Notes: generated by a model not told the origin, from the letters alone. A stretch of DNA of 64,000 bases from Paenibacillus pasadenensis (GCF_023715725.1 NZ_JAMBOT010000002.1:1-64000); one strand, 5' to 3'; positions 24,518-32,622 are shown, counted from the first letter of the stretch. Numbers and translations are program-made.

Positions 24518-25714
24518 ATGAGTCTATCTAAGGAATTTACTGTGCGCAGCATGTCCGATTATTTGTCCCCGCAGGTGCGGGCGATTAAACCTTCCGGCAT
24601 CCGCCGGTTTTTCGATCTGGCCAGCAGCCGCAAGGATGTCATTACGCTCGGCGTGGGCGAGCCGGACTTTGTCACCCCTTGGCATGTAAGAGACGCCTGC
24701 GTGGCGGCGCTGGAGGCGGGCAAAACCCAATATACGTCGAACGCAGGAACGCCGGAGCTGCGCGGCGCAATCGGGCAGTATTTGAGCGACAGCTTTGATA
24801 TTGATTATGATCCCGGCAAAGAGATTCTCGTAACGGTAGGGGGCAGCGAAGCGATCGACCTGGCGCTCCGCGTACTCATTACGCCAGGAGACGAGATTCT
24901 GATTCCCGAACCGAGTTATATTTCCTATTCTCCCATTACAGCGCTGTCGGGAGGAGTACCCGTCGGCATCGAGACGTTTGCGCGCGATGCTTTCAAGCTG
25001 AAGCCGGAATCGCTGAAAGCAGCGATTACGCCGCGTTCCAAAGTGCTCGTGCTGAGCTACCCAAGCAATCCGACCGGCGGCATTATGACGCGCGAGGACT
25101 GGCTGCCGATCGCCAAAATCGTCGAGGAAAACGATCTGATCGTCATTTCCGACGAGATTTACGCCGAGCTTACGTATGGTACCAAACATGTCAGCTTTGC
25201 CTCGATGCCGGGCATGAAGGACCGCACCATTCTCGTCAGTGGTTTTTCCAAGGCGTTTGCGATGACCGGATGGCGGATCGGATACGCTTGCGGCCATCAT
25301 GAGCTCATATCGGCCATGCTCAAAATTCATCAATACACCGTTATGTGCGCGTCCAATATGGCTCAAGTTGCTGCATACGAAGCGCTCACGAACGGCATCG
25401 ATGAGATGCATCGCATGATGGATTCTTACAACCAGCGGCGCAGGCTCGTCGTAAGCGGATTGCGGGAAGTCGGGCTGGAATGCCACGAGCCGCAGGGAGC
25501 ATTTTATGCGTTCCCGTCTATTGCAGGCACGGGACTGAGCTCGGAGGAGTTCGCCGAGCGGCTCGTTCAGGAACACGGCGTTGCGGCAGTGCCGGGCAAT
25601 GTGTTCGGTCTTGGCGGCGAAGGGCATCTGAGATGCTCCTACGCGACGTCCGTTTCCCAGTTAACCGAAGCTATGGAACGTATAGGAGCATTTGTTCATA
25701 AGCTAAAAAAATGA
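24518..25714 (+). CDS. alaT: Class I aminotransferase (AlaT/YugH-like)
   Basis: 398 residues, 15 nt after the regulator. Fold-type I PLP enzyme: GVGEPDFVTPWHVRDACVAA, SYPSNPTGGIM (Asn-Pro-Thr-Gly), ISDEIYAELTYG and the Schiff-base Lys in ILVSGFSKAFAMTGWRIGYA; C-terminal YAFPSI and LRCSYATS carry the substrate-carboxylate Arg. Alanine:2-oxoglutarate transamination is inferred from the alaR-alaT arrangement; a broader aromatic/PatA-type specificity is possible. A second in-frame ATG at 24551 is an alternative start. Confidence 0.85.
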   Translation: MSLSKEFTVRSMSDYLSPQVRAIKPSGIRRFFDLASSRKDVITLGVGEPDFVTPWHVRDACVAALEAGKTQYTSNAGTPELRGAIGQYLSDSFDIDYDPGKEILVTVGGSEAIDLALRVLITPGDEILIPEPSYISYSPITALSGGVPVGIETFARDAFKLKPESLKAAITPRSKVLVLSYPSNPTGGIMTREDWLPIAKIVEENDLIVISDEIYAELTYGTKHVSFASMPGMKDRTILVSGFSKAFAMTGWRIGYACGHHELISAMLKIHQYTVMCASNMAQVAAYEALTNGIDEMHRMMDSYNQRRRLVVSGLREVGLECHEPQGAFYAFPSIAGTGLSSEEFAERLVQEHGVAAVPGNVFGLGGEGHLRCSYATSVSQLTEAMERIGAFVHKLKK

Positions 25715-25865
25715 AGAAATTGTATAAAGATCCCTGTAACACGGTAGGCAATATAGGTTTCATTTGGTATAATGAATGTGACTTTCCAGTAATTAATTAT
25801 TTATTTTCCGCTACAGTGCACTTAACAATGTTTCTGCAGCCGAGATGGACCGGGAGGGATGCCGT

Positions 25866-26096
25866 ATGACGACAGGGATGAAGACCAATGTTGTTGATGA
25901 AGCGGAGCCCAAGTCAGTATCGGCAGTCAGCTGGACCCCTTTCCTGCAAGGTCTGGCGGAGGAGATCGACGCCCTTCGCAAAGAGATGGAGCAGACCTTT
26001 GAGCAAGGATCGGGTTTTCAGTCGGAGCTTCTTCTTTCGATGAGCCAGAAGCTGGATATTAAAATTAACGAGTTTTTGCATCACCGCTTAACCTAG
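25866..26096 (+). CDS. Spo0E-like aspartyl-phosphate phosphatase
   Basis: 76 residues from ATG 25866, chosen over ATG 25845 because CGGGAGGG sits 7-8 nt upstream. The C-terminal helix pair contains LLSMSQKLDIKINEFLHHRL, matching the Spo0E signature SQxLDxxI. Spo0E-family proteins dephosphorylate Spo0A~P and delay sporulation. The N-terminal 30 residues are a non-conserved extension. Stand-alone gene followed by a terminator. Confidence 0.75.
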   Translation: MTTGMKTNVVDEAEPKSVSAVSWTPFLQGLAEEIDALRKEMEQTFEQGSGFQSELLLSMSQKLDIKINEFLHHRLT

Positions 26097-26140
26097 CAGT
26101 TTCTCGCTGCCGCTAGAGCAAGCGGATAGGATGATGAAGA

Positions 26141-26194
26141 GAACGGCTTCTCCCGCAGCTGCCTTTGGCAGCCGTCCGGGCGGAGCCGTTTTCT
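26141..26194 (+). terminator. Terminator after the Spo0E-like gene
   Basis: GAACGGCTTCTCCCG (26141-26155) pairs with CGGGCGGAGCCGTTTTC (from 26177) with small mismatches, enclosing a GGCAGC-type inner hairpin; short T run. Confidence 0.7.
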
Positions 26195-26271
26195 ATGTTC
26201 TGGCAGAGATAATATCAGAAAGCGAATATGGTATAATTGAGTCTCTAGTTAAGATAGACGGGATGTGACGG

Positions 26272-26847
26272 ATGATGAAGCTGTATACGCGAACTGGCGA
26301 TGCCGGTCAGACCTCTCTCATCGGCGGTCGTGTCGGCAAGGACGATGCGCAGGTCGAGGCTTACGGTACAATAGATGAACTAAACGCTTTTACGGGAGCT
26401 GCCCGGGCTGCAGCTCTTGCCGATCCGTCCGCTGCGGAGCTTGCTCCGATGCTGGAAGAGATTCAGCATGAGCTGTTCGACTGCGGCTCCGACCTCAGTT
26501 ATGCCGATCCCCGGCCGGAACAGCTCAAGGTGAGCGAGGTTATGGTGCAGCGGCTGGAGGGCTGGATCGACGAGATGGACGGAGAAGCGCCGCCGATCAA
26601 ACGGTTTATTTTGCCGGGAGGAACTGCGCTTGCTTCTTCACTGCATCTTTGCCGGACGATTTGCCGCCGTGCGGAGCGCCGGACGGTGACTCTTGGCGCG
26701 CTAAAGGAGATTAATCCGGCTGTGCTGCGGTATTTGAACCGGTTGTCCGATTTTTATTTTGCCGCTTCGCGGGCTGCGAATGCCAGAGCGGGACAACCGG
26801 ATACGGAATACGTGCGGGGAGCGGATGTTTTTCGTGGCGACCGCTAA
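26272..26847 (+). CDS. ATP:cob(I)alamin adenosyltransferase, PduO type
   Basis: 191 residues from ATG 26272 (a second ATG is the next codon; ribosome binding site weak). The N-terminus KLYTRTGDAGQTSLIGGRVGKDD is the PduO ATP-binding signature. YGTIDELNAFTGAAR, the FILPGGT loop and RTICRRAERRTVTL are further family motifs. It transfers adenosyl to cob(I)alamin to make coenzyme B12. It overlaps the next gene by 23 nt. Confidence 0.93.
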   Translation: MMKLYTRTGDAGQTSLIGGRVGKDDAQVEAYGTIDELNAFTGAARAAALADPSAAELAPMLEEIQHELFDCGSDLSYADPRPEQLKVSEVMVQRLEGWIDEMDGEAPPIKRFILPGGTALASSLHLCRTICRRAERRTVTLGALKEINPAVLRYLNRLSDFYFAASRAANARAGQPDTEYVRGADVFRGDR

Positions 26848-27823
26848 AACCGATCCAAGGTATGTGCAAGGAACCGTGCCGCCCCTTGGCTACTATGAAC
26901 CGATTGCGGTGACTGCCGGCGAGCTGGAGCATGGCTGGCGGCTGTCCAAGCTGCTGGAGCGCCGTCTCGGCGTTTCGCGCAAGCTGCTCTCGCGGCTCAA
27001 GCTTACGGATAAAGGGCTAATGATTAACGGGGTGCGGGCGTATTCCGGAGACCCTGTTTCGGCTGGCGATATTTGCGAAATTCGCATGGAGCAGGAGCGC
27101 TCCGACGATATTTTGGCGCAGCCGCTGCCGCTTGAGATTGTATTTGAGGACAAGTGGCTGCTGCTTGCCCATAAACCGTCTGGCATGGTCGTGCATCCGA
27201 CCCATGGGCATTATACGGGCACGCTTGCCAACGCGATTGTGCATCATTGGCAGCAGCAGGGCGAAAACGTGCGTTTCCGGCCCGTCCATCGGCTGGACGA
27301 GGACACGTCGGGCCTTGTGCTGATCGCCAAAAATCCGTACGTCCATCAGCAGCTGTCGGAGCAGCATAGCGACGGCCGCATTCGCAAAGGGTATTTGGCG
27401 TTTGCATACGGCGCCCCAGTCATCCCGTCCGGACGGGTGGACGCTCCAATTGACCGCGACCCGGATGCGCCGCATTACCGGATCGTGACGCCAGTTGGTT
27501 ACCCTTCCGCAACGCTGTACGAGACGGCGGATGTTTACGGCGGTGGAGGCGCCTGCAAGCTCAGGCTGAGGCTGGAAACCGGCCGGACGCATCAGATTCG
27601 TGTCCATATGGGCTGGATCGGCTGTTCGTTGATCGGGGACCGGATGTACGGCCCAGCAGCAAACGGCTCCGGCCGCGAGGACTGGGAGCGCGCAGCCGGA
27701 CGGCAGGCGCTGCATGCCGAGCGGCTCAGCTTCCAGCATCCGATGACGGGCGAGGAAATGAGCTTTTCGGCTCCTCTTCCGCCCGACCTGGCGGCGCTGG
27801 AGACGCTTTTGCGCGGGGAGTAG
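26825..27823 (+). CDS. RluA-family pseudouridine synthase
   Basis: 332 residues from ATG 26825, inside the end of the preceding gene; GGGGAG lies close upstream. An S4-like RNA-binding domain (about 35-95, WRLSKLLERRLGVSRKLLSR, GLMINGVRA) precedes the catalytic domain with HRLDEDTSGLVLIAKN, Asp158 being the expected nucleophile, and GRTHQIRVHMGWIGCSLIGD. It isomerises uridines in rRNA or tRNA; the RluA/C/D subtype and target cannot be set from sequence alone. Confidence 0.9.
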   Translation: MFFVATAKTDPRYVQGTVPPLGYYEPIAVTAGELEHGWRLSKLLERRLGVSRKLLSRLKLTDKGLMINGVRAYSGDPVSAGDICEIRMEQERSDDILAQPLPLEIVFEDKWLLLAHKPSGMVVHPTHGHYTGTLANAIVHHWQQQGENVRFRPVHRLDEDTSGLVLIAKNPYVHQQLSEQHSDGRIRKGYLAFAYGAPVIPSGRVDAPIDRDPDAPHYRIVTPVGYPSATLYETADVYGGGGACKLRLRLETGRTHQIRVHMGWIGCSLIGDRMYGPAANGSGREDWERAAGRQALHAERLSFQHPMTGEEMSFSAPLPPDLAALETLLRGE

Positions 27824-27833
27824 GATTTAACAG

Positions 27834-27988
27834 TTGAAAATGGAGCGAAGCCAAAGGCTGAGCCCGTAGAAGCGCCAGCGTTCGCCTTTGAAGTCGGATT
27901 TCTACCTTTCTGAGAGAATAAATTGAGGGAAATCTGAGTTCAACAGCGATCGTAGGGCCGGGCTTTGGCGCAGCGAATTAATTTTCAA
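27834..27988. repeat. Dispersed palindromic element, copy A
   Basis: A 155-bp imperfect inverted repeat. Outer arms TTGAAAAT (27834-27841) and ATTTTCAA (27981-27988) pair perfectly. Inner arms TTGAAGTCGGATTTC (27888-27902) and GAAATCTGAGTTCAA (27929-27943) pair in 14 of 15 positions. Between them lie GCCAAAGG / GCTTTGGC-type intermediate arms. A second copy lies at 47673-47837, sharing long identical stretches such as GTAGAAGCG, CAGCGTTCGCCTTTGA and CAACAGCGATCG. Arm bases differ between copies but keep pairing. No open frame; lies between the RluA gene and the ArsC-like gene. Confidence 0.85.
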
Positions 27989-28028
27989 TGGCTTAATAGC
28001 ATTTACGACACAAAGGAAGTGGACGCAG

Positions 28029-28394
28029 TTGAGCAAGCCGCTAACCATATATGAATACAGCAAATGCGGGACCTGCCGCAAAGCGATTAAAGATTTGGAA
28101 GGGATGGGACGCGAGCTTAACCGCATCCCGGTGTTTGAAGAGCCGCCGTCTGTGGAGCATCTGCGCGAGCTGCTGGAGCAAAGCGGTCTTCCGCTCAAAA
28201 AGTTCTTTAACACCTCGGGCGAGGTGTACAAGGAAATGAACCTGAAGGACAAACTTACTGACATGAGCGAGCAGGAGCAGCTGGAGCTGCTTGCCTCCAA
28301 CGGCAGGCTGCTCAAGCGGCCGATCGTCTCGGACGGCAGCGCAGCGACCATTGGTTACAAGCCGGAGGAATACGGGAAGGTATGGCATGGCTGA
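28029..28394 (+). CDS. ArsC/Spx-family thioredoxin-fold protein (YusI-like)
   Basis: 121 residues from TTG 28029 with AAAGGAAGTGG upstream. Thioredoxin-like start TIYEYSKCGTCRKAIKDLEG with a CGTC redox pair, then the ArsC family pattern ELLEQSGLPLKKFFNTSGEV, RLLKRPIVSDGS and GYKPEEYGKVW. This group (arsenate-reductase-related, YusI type) has no firm substrate. Overlaps the next gene by 8 nt, so the two are co-translated. Confidence 0.85.
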   Translation: MSKPLTIYEYSKCGTCRKAIKDLEGMGRELNRIPVFEEPPSVEHLRELLEQSGLPLKKFFNTSGEVYKEMNLKDKLTDMSEQEQLELLASNGRLLKRPIVSDGSAATIGYKPEEYGKVWHG

Positions 28395-29595
28395 CCGTTT
28401 AGGAGCGGACAAGCTGGCCAGGCTCGGTTCTTCTATTTTCGCCGAGGTGGCGGAGTGGCGGGACAAAGCGTCCGCTGCCGGTTTGGATGTCATTGATTTG
28501 AGCATCGGCAGTCCGGATTTGCCGCCAAGCGAACGGGTTATGCGGGCTCTTAGCGAGGCGGCTTTGCGCCCGGGTTCTTATCGCTATCCGTCTTCACATG
28601 GCAGCGATATGTTTCGCCGCAAGGCAGCGGAGTGGATGAGCTTTCGCTTCGGGGCCGACATCGATCCCCATCATGAGCTGGCTACGCTCATGGGCTCTCA
28701 GGACGGCCTTGCCCATCTCGCGCTTGCACTGTGCAATCCCGGCGACAATGCGATTGTGCCGGACCCGGGTTATCCCGTTTATGCAGCGGCGCTTGCCGTT
28801 GCCGGAGTTGAGCCGGTCTACATGAAGCTGCGCCCGGAAAACGGCTTTTTGCCGGACCCGGACAGCCTGCCGGACGAAGTCTGGGACGAGGCCCGTTTTG
28901 TGCTATTGGGACTGCCGGGCAATCCCGTCGGCGCCGCTTCCAGCCGCGAGCTTCTAGTCCGCTTGCTCGATAAATGCCGCAAGCATAACACGCTGCTTGT
29001 CCATGATCTGGCCTACTCGGAAATGGGCTATGACGGGTACCGTCCCGAAAGTGTGCTTGCTCTTCCCGGAGCGAAGGGCATCGCGGTAGAGTTCCATTCG
29101 ATGTCCAAAAGCTTTCATATGGCCGGATGCCGAATCGGCTACATCGCCGGCAATGCGGAAGCAGTTGGGGCACTGCGCAGCCTGAAAGCCAACATTGATT
29201 ACGGCGTGTTCGGAGCCGTTCAGGAGGCGGCTGTCGCGGCGCTGACGGAAGCGATGGAGCCCGGTTATTCCGGCTTCGGGAGCATATACGAAAGCAGAAG
29301 GAATGCTTTTGTGCAGGCGCTCGGCGAAGCGGGCTGGCCGGTGTCCGCACCGGCGGCTGCCATGTTCCTCTGGGCGCCGGTGCCGCAGCCGCAGCAGGGA
29401 GAACGCTGCAGCAGCCGTTCCTTCGCGGAGCGGCTGCTGGCCGCTACGGGCGTGGCGGTTGTGCCGGGCGATGCATTTGGCAGCGAAGGCGAAGGCTATG
29501 TGCGAATTGCAATCGTTGAGGAGCAGGACAGGCTTGTTGAAGCGGCAGAGCGGATTGCCCGCTGGCTGCCTGCATTTTGGAGAGGAGAGGGATAG
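28387..29595 (+). CDS. Class I aminotransferase (DapL/PatA-like)
   Basis: 402 residues from ATG 28387 with GGGAAGG upstream. Fold-type I motifs: IDLSIGSPDLPPSERVMRAL, GSQDGLAHLALALCNPGD, PDPGYPVYAAAL, LPGNPVGAASS (NPxG), VHDLAYSEMGYDGY and the PLP Lys in HSMSKSFHMAGCRIGYIAG. The pattern is close to LL-diaminopimelate/alanine-type aminotransferases. One of three PLP aminotransferases in the window. Three nt separate its stop from the exonuclease start. Confidence 0.85.
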   Translation: MADRLGADKLARLGSSIFAEVAEWRDKASAAGLDVIDLSIGSPDLPPSERVMRALSEAALRPGSYRYPSSHGSDMFRRKAAEWMSFRFGADIDPHHELATLMGSQDGLAHLALALCNPGDNAIVPDPGYPVYAAALAVAGVEPVYMKLRPENGFLPDPDSLPDEVWDEARFVLLGLPGNPVGAASSRELLVRLLDKCRKHNTLLVHDLAYSEMGYDGYRPESVLALPGAKGIAVEFHSMSKSFHMAGCRIGYIAGNAEAVGALRSLKANIDYGVFGAVQEAAVAALTEAMEPGYSGFGSIYESRRNAFVQALGEAGWPVSAPAAAMFLWAPVPQPQQGERCSSRSFAERLLAATGVAVVPGDAFGSEGEGYVRIAIVEEQDRLVEAAERIARWLPAFWRGEG

Positions 29596-29597
29596 GG

Positions 29598-30527
29598 ATG
29601 GATCTGTTTACCTGGAACGAGGAGGAGAAACGCCCGCAGCCGGCTGGAGAGGCGGAGCTGCCGGAGCGTTCTCGTCTGCTGCTCGTGGATGGCATGGCTA
29701 TTCTTTTCCGCGCCTATTTTGCGACTGCATATGGCGGCAGCGTTCGGCGCACCAGCTCCGGCTTGCCGGTTAACGCCGTGCATGGCTTTGTCCGTTATTT
29801 CATGGATGCCGTCCGCAAGTTTCAGCCGACGCATGTCGCTTGCTGCTGGGATCTGGGAAGCGGCACATTCCGCACGGAGGAGTTTTCGCTTTACAAGGCT
29901 AACCGTCCCGACGCGCCGGACGATTTGATTCCGCAGTTTGATCTGGTCAAGGAGGTTGTGGCCAGCTTTGGCGTGCCCAATATTGGAGCTCCGGGTTATG
30001 AGGCCGATGACTGCATCGGCACGCTGGCGCGGCTGCACGGCCAGGAGCATGAGGTGTATGTGCTGACCGGGGATCATGATCTGCTTCAGCTGGTAGATGA
30101 GCGGATTTCGGTCGTCATTATGAAAAAAGGCCACGGCAACTATATGGTTTATACGCCGGAAAGCCTGATGGAGGAGCGCGGGTTGACGCCGCCGCAGATC
30201 ATTGACGTCAAGGGCCTGATGGGCGACGCGAGCGACAACTATCCCGGCGTAAAAGGGATCGGGGAAAAAACCGCTATGAAGCTCGTTCAGGAATACGGCT
30301 CCGTCGAAGGCATTTTGGCGAATCTGGACGCCCTGTCCAAGTCGGTCCGCGCCAAGATTGAAGCTGATCTCGACATGCTGCATCTCTCGCGAAGATTGGC
30401 GACGATCAACTGCGAAACGCCGGTGCTGCTGGCGATGCATGAATGCTGCTGGGCAGTGGACCGCCATGCCGTGGAGCGCAAATTCGAGGAGCTGGAGTTC
30501 CGCAGCCTGATGAGTTTGATTAGCTGA
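29598..30527 (+). CDS. 5'-3' exonuclease (PolA N-terminal domain type)
   Basis: 309 residues from ATG 29598, ribosome binding site GAGGAGAGGG overlapping the previous stop. FEN/PIN catalytic pattern: LLLVDGMAILFRAYFA with the first Asp, NAVHGFVRYFMDAV, APGYEADDCIGTLA acidic cluster, VLTGDHDLLQLV, then DVKGLMGDASDNYPGVKGIG (helix-hairpin-helix with Asp) and EKTAMKLVQEYGS. Stand-alone homologues (YpcP type) remove RNA primers or flaps. The first 30 residues are a variable leader. Ends at a strong terminator. Confidence 0.9.
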   Translation: MDLFTWNEEEKRPQPAGEAELPERSRLLLVDGMAILFRAYFATAYGGSVRRTSSGLPVNAVHGFVRYFMDAVRKFQPTHVACCWDLGSGTFRTEEFSLYKANRPDAPDDLIPQFDLVKEVVASFGVPNIGAPGYEADDCIGTLARLHGQEHEVYVLTGDHDLLQLVDERISVVIMKKGHGNYMVYTPESLMEERGLTPPQIIDVKGLMGDASDNYPGVKGIGEKTAMKLVQEYGSVEGILANLDALSKSVRAKIEADLDMLHLSRRLATINCETPVLLAMHECCWAVDRHAVERKFEELEFRSLMSLIS

Positions 30528-30597
30528 TTAAAGTTGAACAAGTGTGACTATTCCCCAATTCCACCACTTTTCGTCACGAAAACAAGATAAATAACGT

Positions 30598-30638
30598 AAA
30601 CGGCCCATCCAAGGTTCATTGGATAGAGGCCGTTTTTT
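30598..30638 (+). terminator. Terminator after the exonuclease gene
   Basis: AAACGGCC (30598-30605) pairs with GGCCGTTT (30628-30635), with an inner ATCCAA/TTGGAT hairpin and six T at 30633-30638. Confidence 0.88.
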
Positions 30639-31049
30639 GGTTGTAGAGGCCTTGACATTAATCTTGCAGTTACCTTCAAAATCCGATGTTCATAGTCGTC
30701 TCAAATTTTGAGAAGTACTCCGTCAAGATTGAAAAACGAATATTTGCCTATCAAATTATGTATCCCCTTTCTCAAAATTTGAGATGCAGCACATCAAAAA
30801 AATAAAGGCGAATTCTTAAGAGAATTGAATTAAATCATCGTTAATCTGCCGGCACCGAGCAGCATAAAAAGGAAAAGCGACTCAGGGTATCTGATGAAAA
30901 TAAAGTGTTAGACTAGGAAAATAAAGTTCTAGACTGGCAGCGGCGGCGTTAAGCTAGCGGGCAGGTTACTTTGAATAATCTGGAAGGATATTTAGGGAAT
31001 GTCCCGAATTCTAATTTGTAAATAGGACACAAATGGAGAGCATTCTTCA
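30639..31049. other. AT-rich gap at the left edge of the acquired island
   Basis: No gene supported. It holds two near-identical palindromes, TCTCAAATTTTGAGA (30699-30713) and TCTCAAAATTTTGAGA (30770-30785), 56 nt apart. It also holds a 21-bp tandem duplication (30896-30916 and 30917-30937) built on GAAAATAAAGT and TAGACT. Base composition falls sharply relative to the genes on the left. Confidence 0.65.
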
Positions 31050-31643
31050 ATGAATATGGACGAAAAATTATTTAACTATTACCTTGAACTTAAAAGTCCT
31101 GAAGCTGGCGAATGGAACTCATCCCCACAATGCATACATACAGAATTGATAACAAGGGATTACGTAAGAAGAACATTTACAGTTACTGATGGAATTCAGG
31201 TTTGTAATGTTGGGATTGGAACAGGAGATTGGGATGATTACCTCGGATATTGGCTAAAAGGCAAAGGAAACATAACAAGTATTGATATTAACAACGAAAT
31301 TTGCGAAATATTCGCTTATAGACAACAACGGGAAGGTCATCCTAATCCTTCTAAAGTGTTGTGTAAAAGTATTTTCGATTCTGACTTACCTAAAGAAAAA
31401 TTTGATATTGTTACCTTAATAGGCTCTGCGATCAACGAGACTGGTGACTTAGAGAGGTGTTTAGATTCGTGTTTTAGTTTATTAAATACCAGTGGATACC
31501 TTATGTTTATGGCTAACTTAAAATACTCTTCGTTAGAGTTGTTAGAAGAATACCTGAAACAAACGAATTATCAGTTAGAACAAAAGAATTTGTACGAAGC
31601 TTTTCCTGAGTACCCTTTCTTCATTTGTAAAATCAAAAAATAA
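31050..31643 (+). CDS. Class I SAM-dependent methyltransferase
   Basis: 197 residues from ATG 31050 with TGGAGAG upstream. Motif I is VCNVGIGTGDWDDYLGYWL, motif II ITSIDINNEICEIFA, and the post-motif acidic region PKEKFDIVTLIGSAINETGD, as in Rossmann-fold methyltransferases. Substrate unknown. The gene is AT-rich, unlike the GC-rich flanks, and is followed 4 nt after its stop by a GCTAAC...GTTAGC hairpin shared with the Nudix gene downstream; both suggest horizontal acquisition. Confidence 0.8.
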   Translation: MNMDEKLFNYYLELKSPEAGEWNSSPQCIHTELITRDYVRRTFTVTDGIQVCNVGIGTGDWDDYLGYWLKGKGNITSIDINNEICEIFAYRQQREGHPNPSKVLCKSIFDSDLPKEKFDIVTLIGSAINETGDLERCLDSCFSLLNTSGYLMFMANLKYSSLELLEEYLKQTNYQLEQKNLYEAFPEYPFFICKIKK

Positions 31644-31647
31644 TTAC

Positions 31648-31667
31648 GCTAACTGGGAGACGTTAGC
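31648..31667. repeat. GCTAAC/GTTAGC hairpin, copy 1
   Basis: GCTAACTGGGAGACGTTAGC: 6-bp perfect stem with an 8-nt loop, 4 nt after the methyltransferase stop. Nearly the same sequence ends the Nudix gene at 32598. Confidence 0.75.
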
Positions 31668-31692
31668 TGAAACCCTTGAAAGAGGTGAAATA

Positions 31693-31956
31693 TTGCGTAA
31701 ACCGTTTATTGCATTTATCCTGATTTTTGCTGTCCTAGTATCTGTAATCGTGTATTTAAAATCTGAATTTATAAATAATTACTCACCATCAATTGAAGAG
31801 GCTGCTAAAAGTGCCAATATTACATTAGATGTAATTTATGACTTGCAGATAACTTAAAATCGTGTGCTTCTCATTTATGGAGATAATGAAAATAAGGTAT
31901 TCAGTGTAGGTTTATTAAAGAAAAACTGGTTTGGAAGACTGGACGTGCGGTTTTAG
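31693..31956 (+). pseudogene. Small membrane-anchored protein gene with in-frame stop
   Basis: TTG 31693 follows AGAGGTGAAA. Codons 1-54 encode MRKPFIAFILIFAVLVSVIV (membrane anchor or signal) and then EEAAKSANITLDVIYDLQIT, ending at TAA 31855-31857. The same frame stays open for 32 more codons to TAG 31954-31956 and reads NRVLLIYGDNENKVFSVGLL then KKNWFGRLDVRF, a continuous, protein-like sequence. The most economical reading is an 87-codon gene interrupted by one nonsense change. If TAA is real, only a 54-residue peptide is made. Family not recognised. Confidence 0.6.
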
Positions 31957-32155
31957 CTCGCCTAAGCTCTTCCTGACGCAGGCATAATGTGTGGTACCCA
32001 ACCCACGGATAGCAGCGTGCCAACCGTCGCTCGCTTATTTGCTCCCGCGCCTAGGGCTTCGGCAAAGGCTTGTTTTTCGAGGAAATACGGGACGTTTGAC
32101 AAAAATGTTCATAGCAACGTAACAGTCGTATATGACATTTGGAGGGTTGATCAAT
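31957..32155. other. GC-richer spacer before the Nudix gene
   Basis: About 130 nt (31960-32090) return to GC-rich composition between AT-rich genes. I find no supported frame or terminator. It may be a junction piece between separately acquired segments. Confidence 0.4.
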
Positions 32156-32602
32156 TTGGGATATATGATGGAACTTAGAGGGCTTATAGGCACTAGCCCG
32201 ATAATCATGGCAGGTGCATGTGTTTTACTCACCGACGCTAAGAATCGATTACTATTACAACGTAGAACCGACAATGGTTTGTGGGGGCTACCAGGCGGTT
32301 CATTAGAGCCAGGAGAGAATCTCACAGATGTAGCTAAAAGAGAACTAATTGAAGAAACAGGTTTAATCGCCAACTCGTTGACGTTGTTTAATGTGTTTTC
32401 AGGCAATGAGTTTTATTATAAATATCCTCATGGTGACGAAGTGTATAACGTTGTGACAGCTTATGTATGTAATGATTATAGTGGCACTTTAGAAAAAGAC
32501 GGAGATGAAGTCTTAGAATTATGCTTTTATGATCCTAAGGAAATTCCGCCTGAAATTAATCCCCCAGACTTACCCATAATAAAGCAATATCTATTGCGCT
32601 AA
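32156..32602 (+). CDS. Nudix hydrolase
   Basis: 148 residues from TTG 32156, chosen for GGAGGG at 32141-32146; an in-frame ATG at 32132 precedes that site. The Nudix box is complete: GGSLEPGENLTDVAKREL followed by IEETGL, fitting Gx5Ex7REUxEExGU. Such enzymes hydrolyse nucleoside diphosphates linked to another moiety; the substrate here is unknown. AT-rich like the methyltransferase. Its TAA stop is embedded in the GCTAAC hairpin. Confidence 0.88.
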   Translation: MGYMMELRGLIGTSPIIMAGACVLLTDAKNRLLLQRRTDNGLWGLPGGSLEPGENLTDVAKRELIEETGLIANSLTLFNVFSGNEFYYKYPHGDEVYNVVTAYVCNDYSGTLEKDGDEVLELCFYDPKEIPPEINPPDLPIIKQYLLR

Positions 32603-32615
32603 CGGGAGACGTTAG
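32598..32615. repeat. GCTAAC/GTTAG hairpin, copy 2
   Basis: GCTAACGGGAGACGTTAG, identical to copy 1 except for a missing T after GCTAAC and a T instead of C at the end. It includes the Nudix stop codon. Confidence 0.75.
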
Positions 32616-32622
32616 TTTTAAT

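Noticed and set aside
31648..32615. Integron cassette array with attC sites
   Set aside because: The arms match attC ends only partly, the hairpin is far too short for a normal attC, and no integrase is in the window; kept only as a cassette-like observation.
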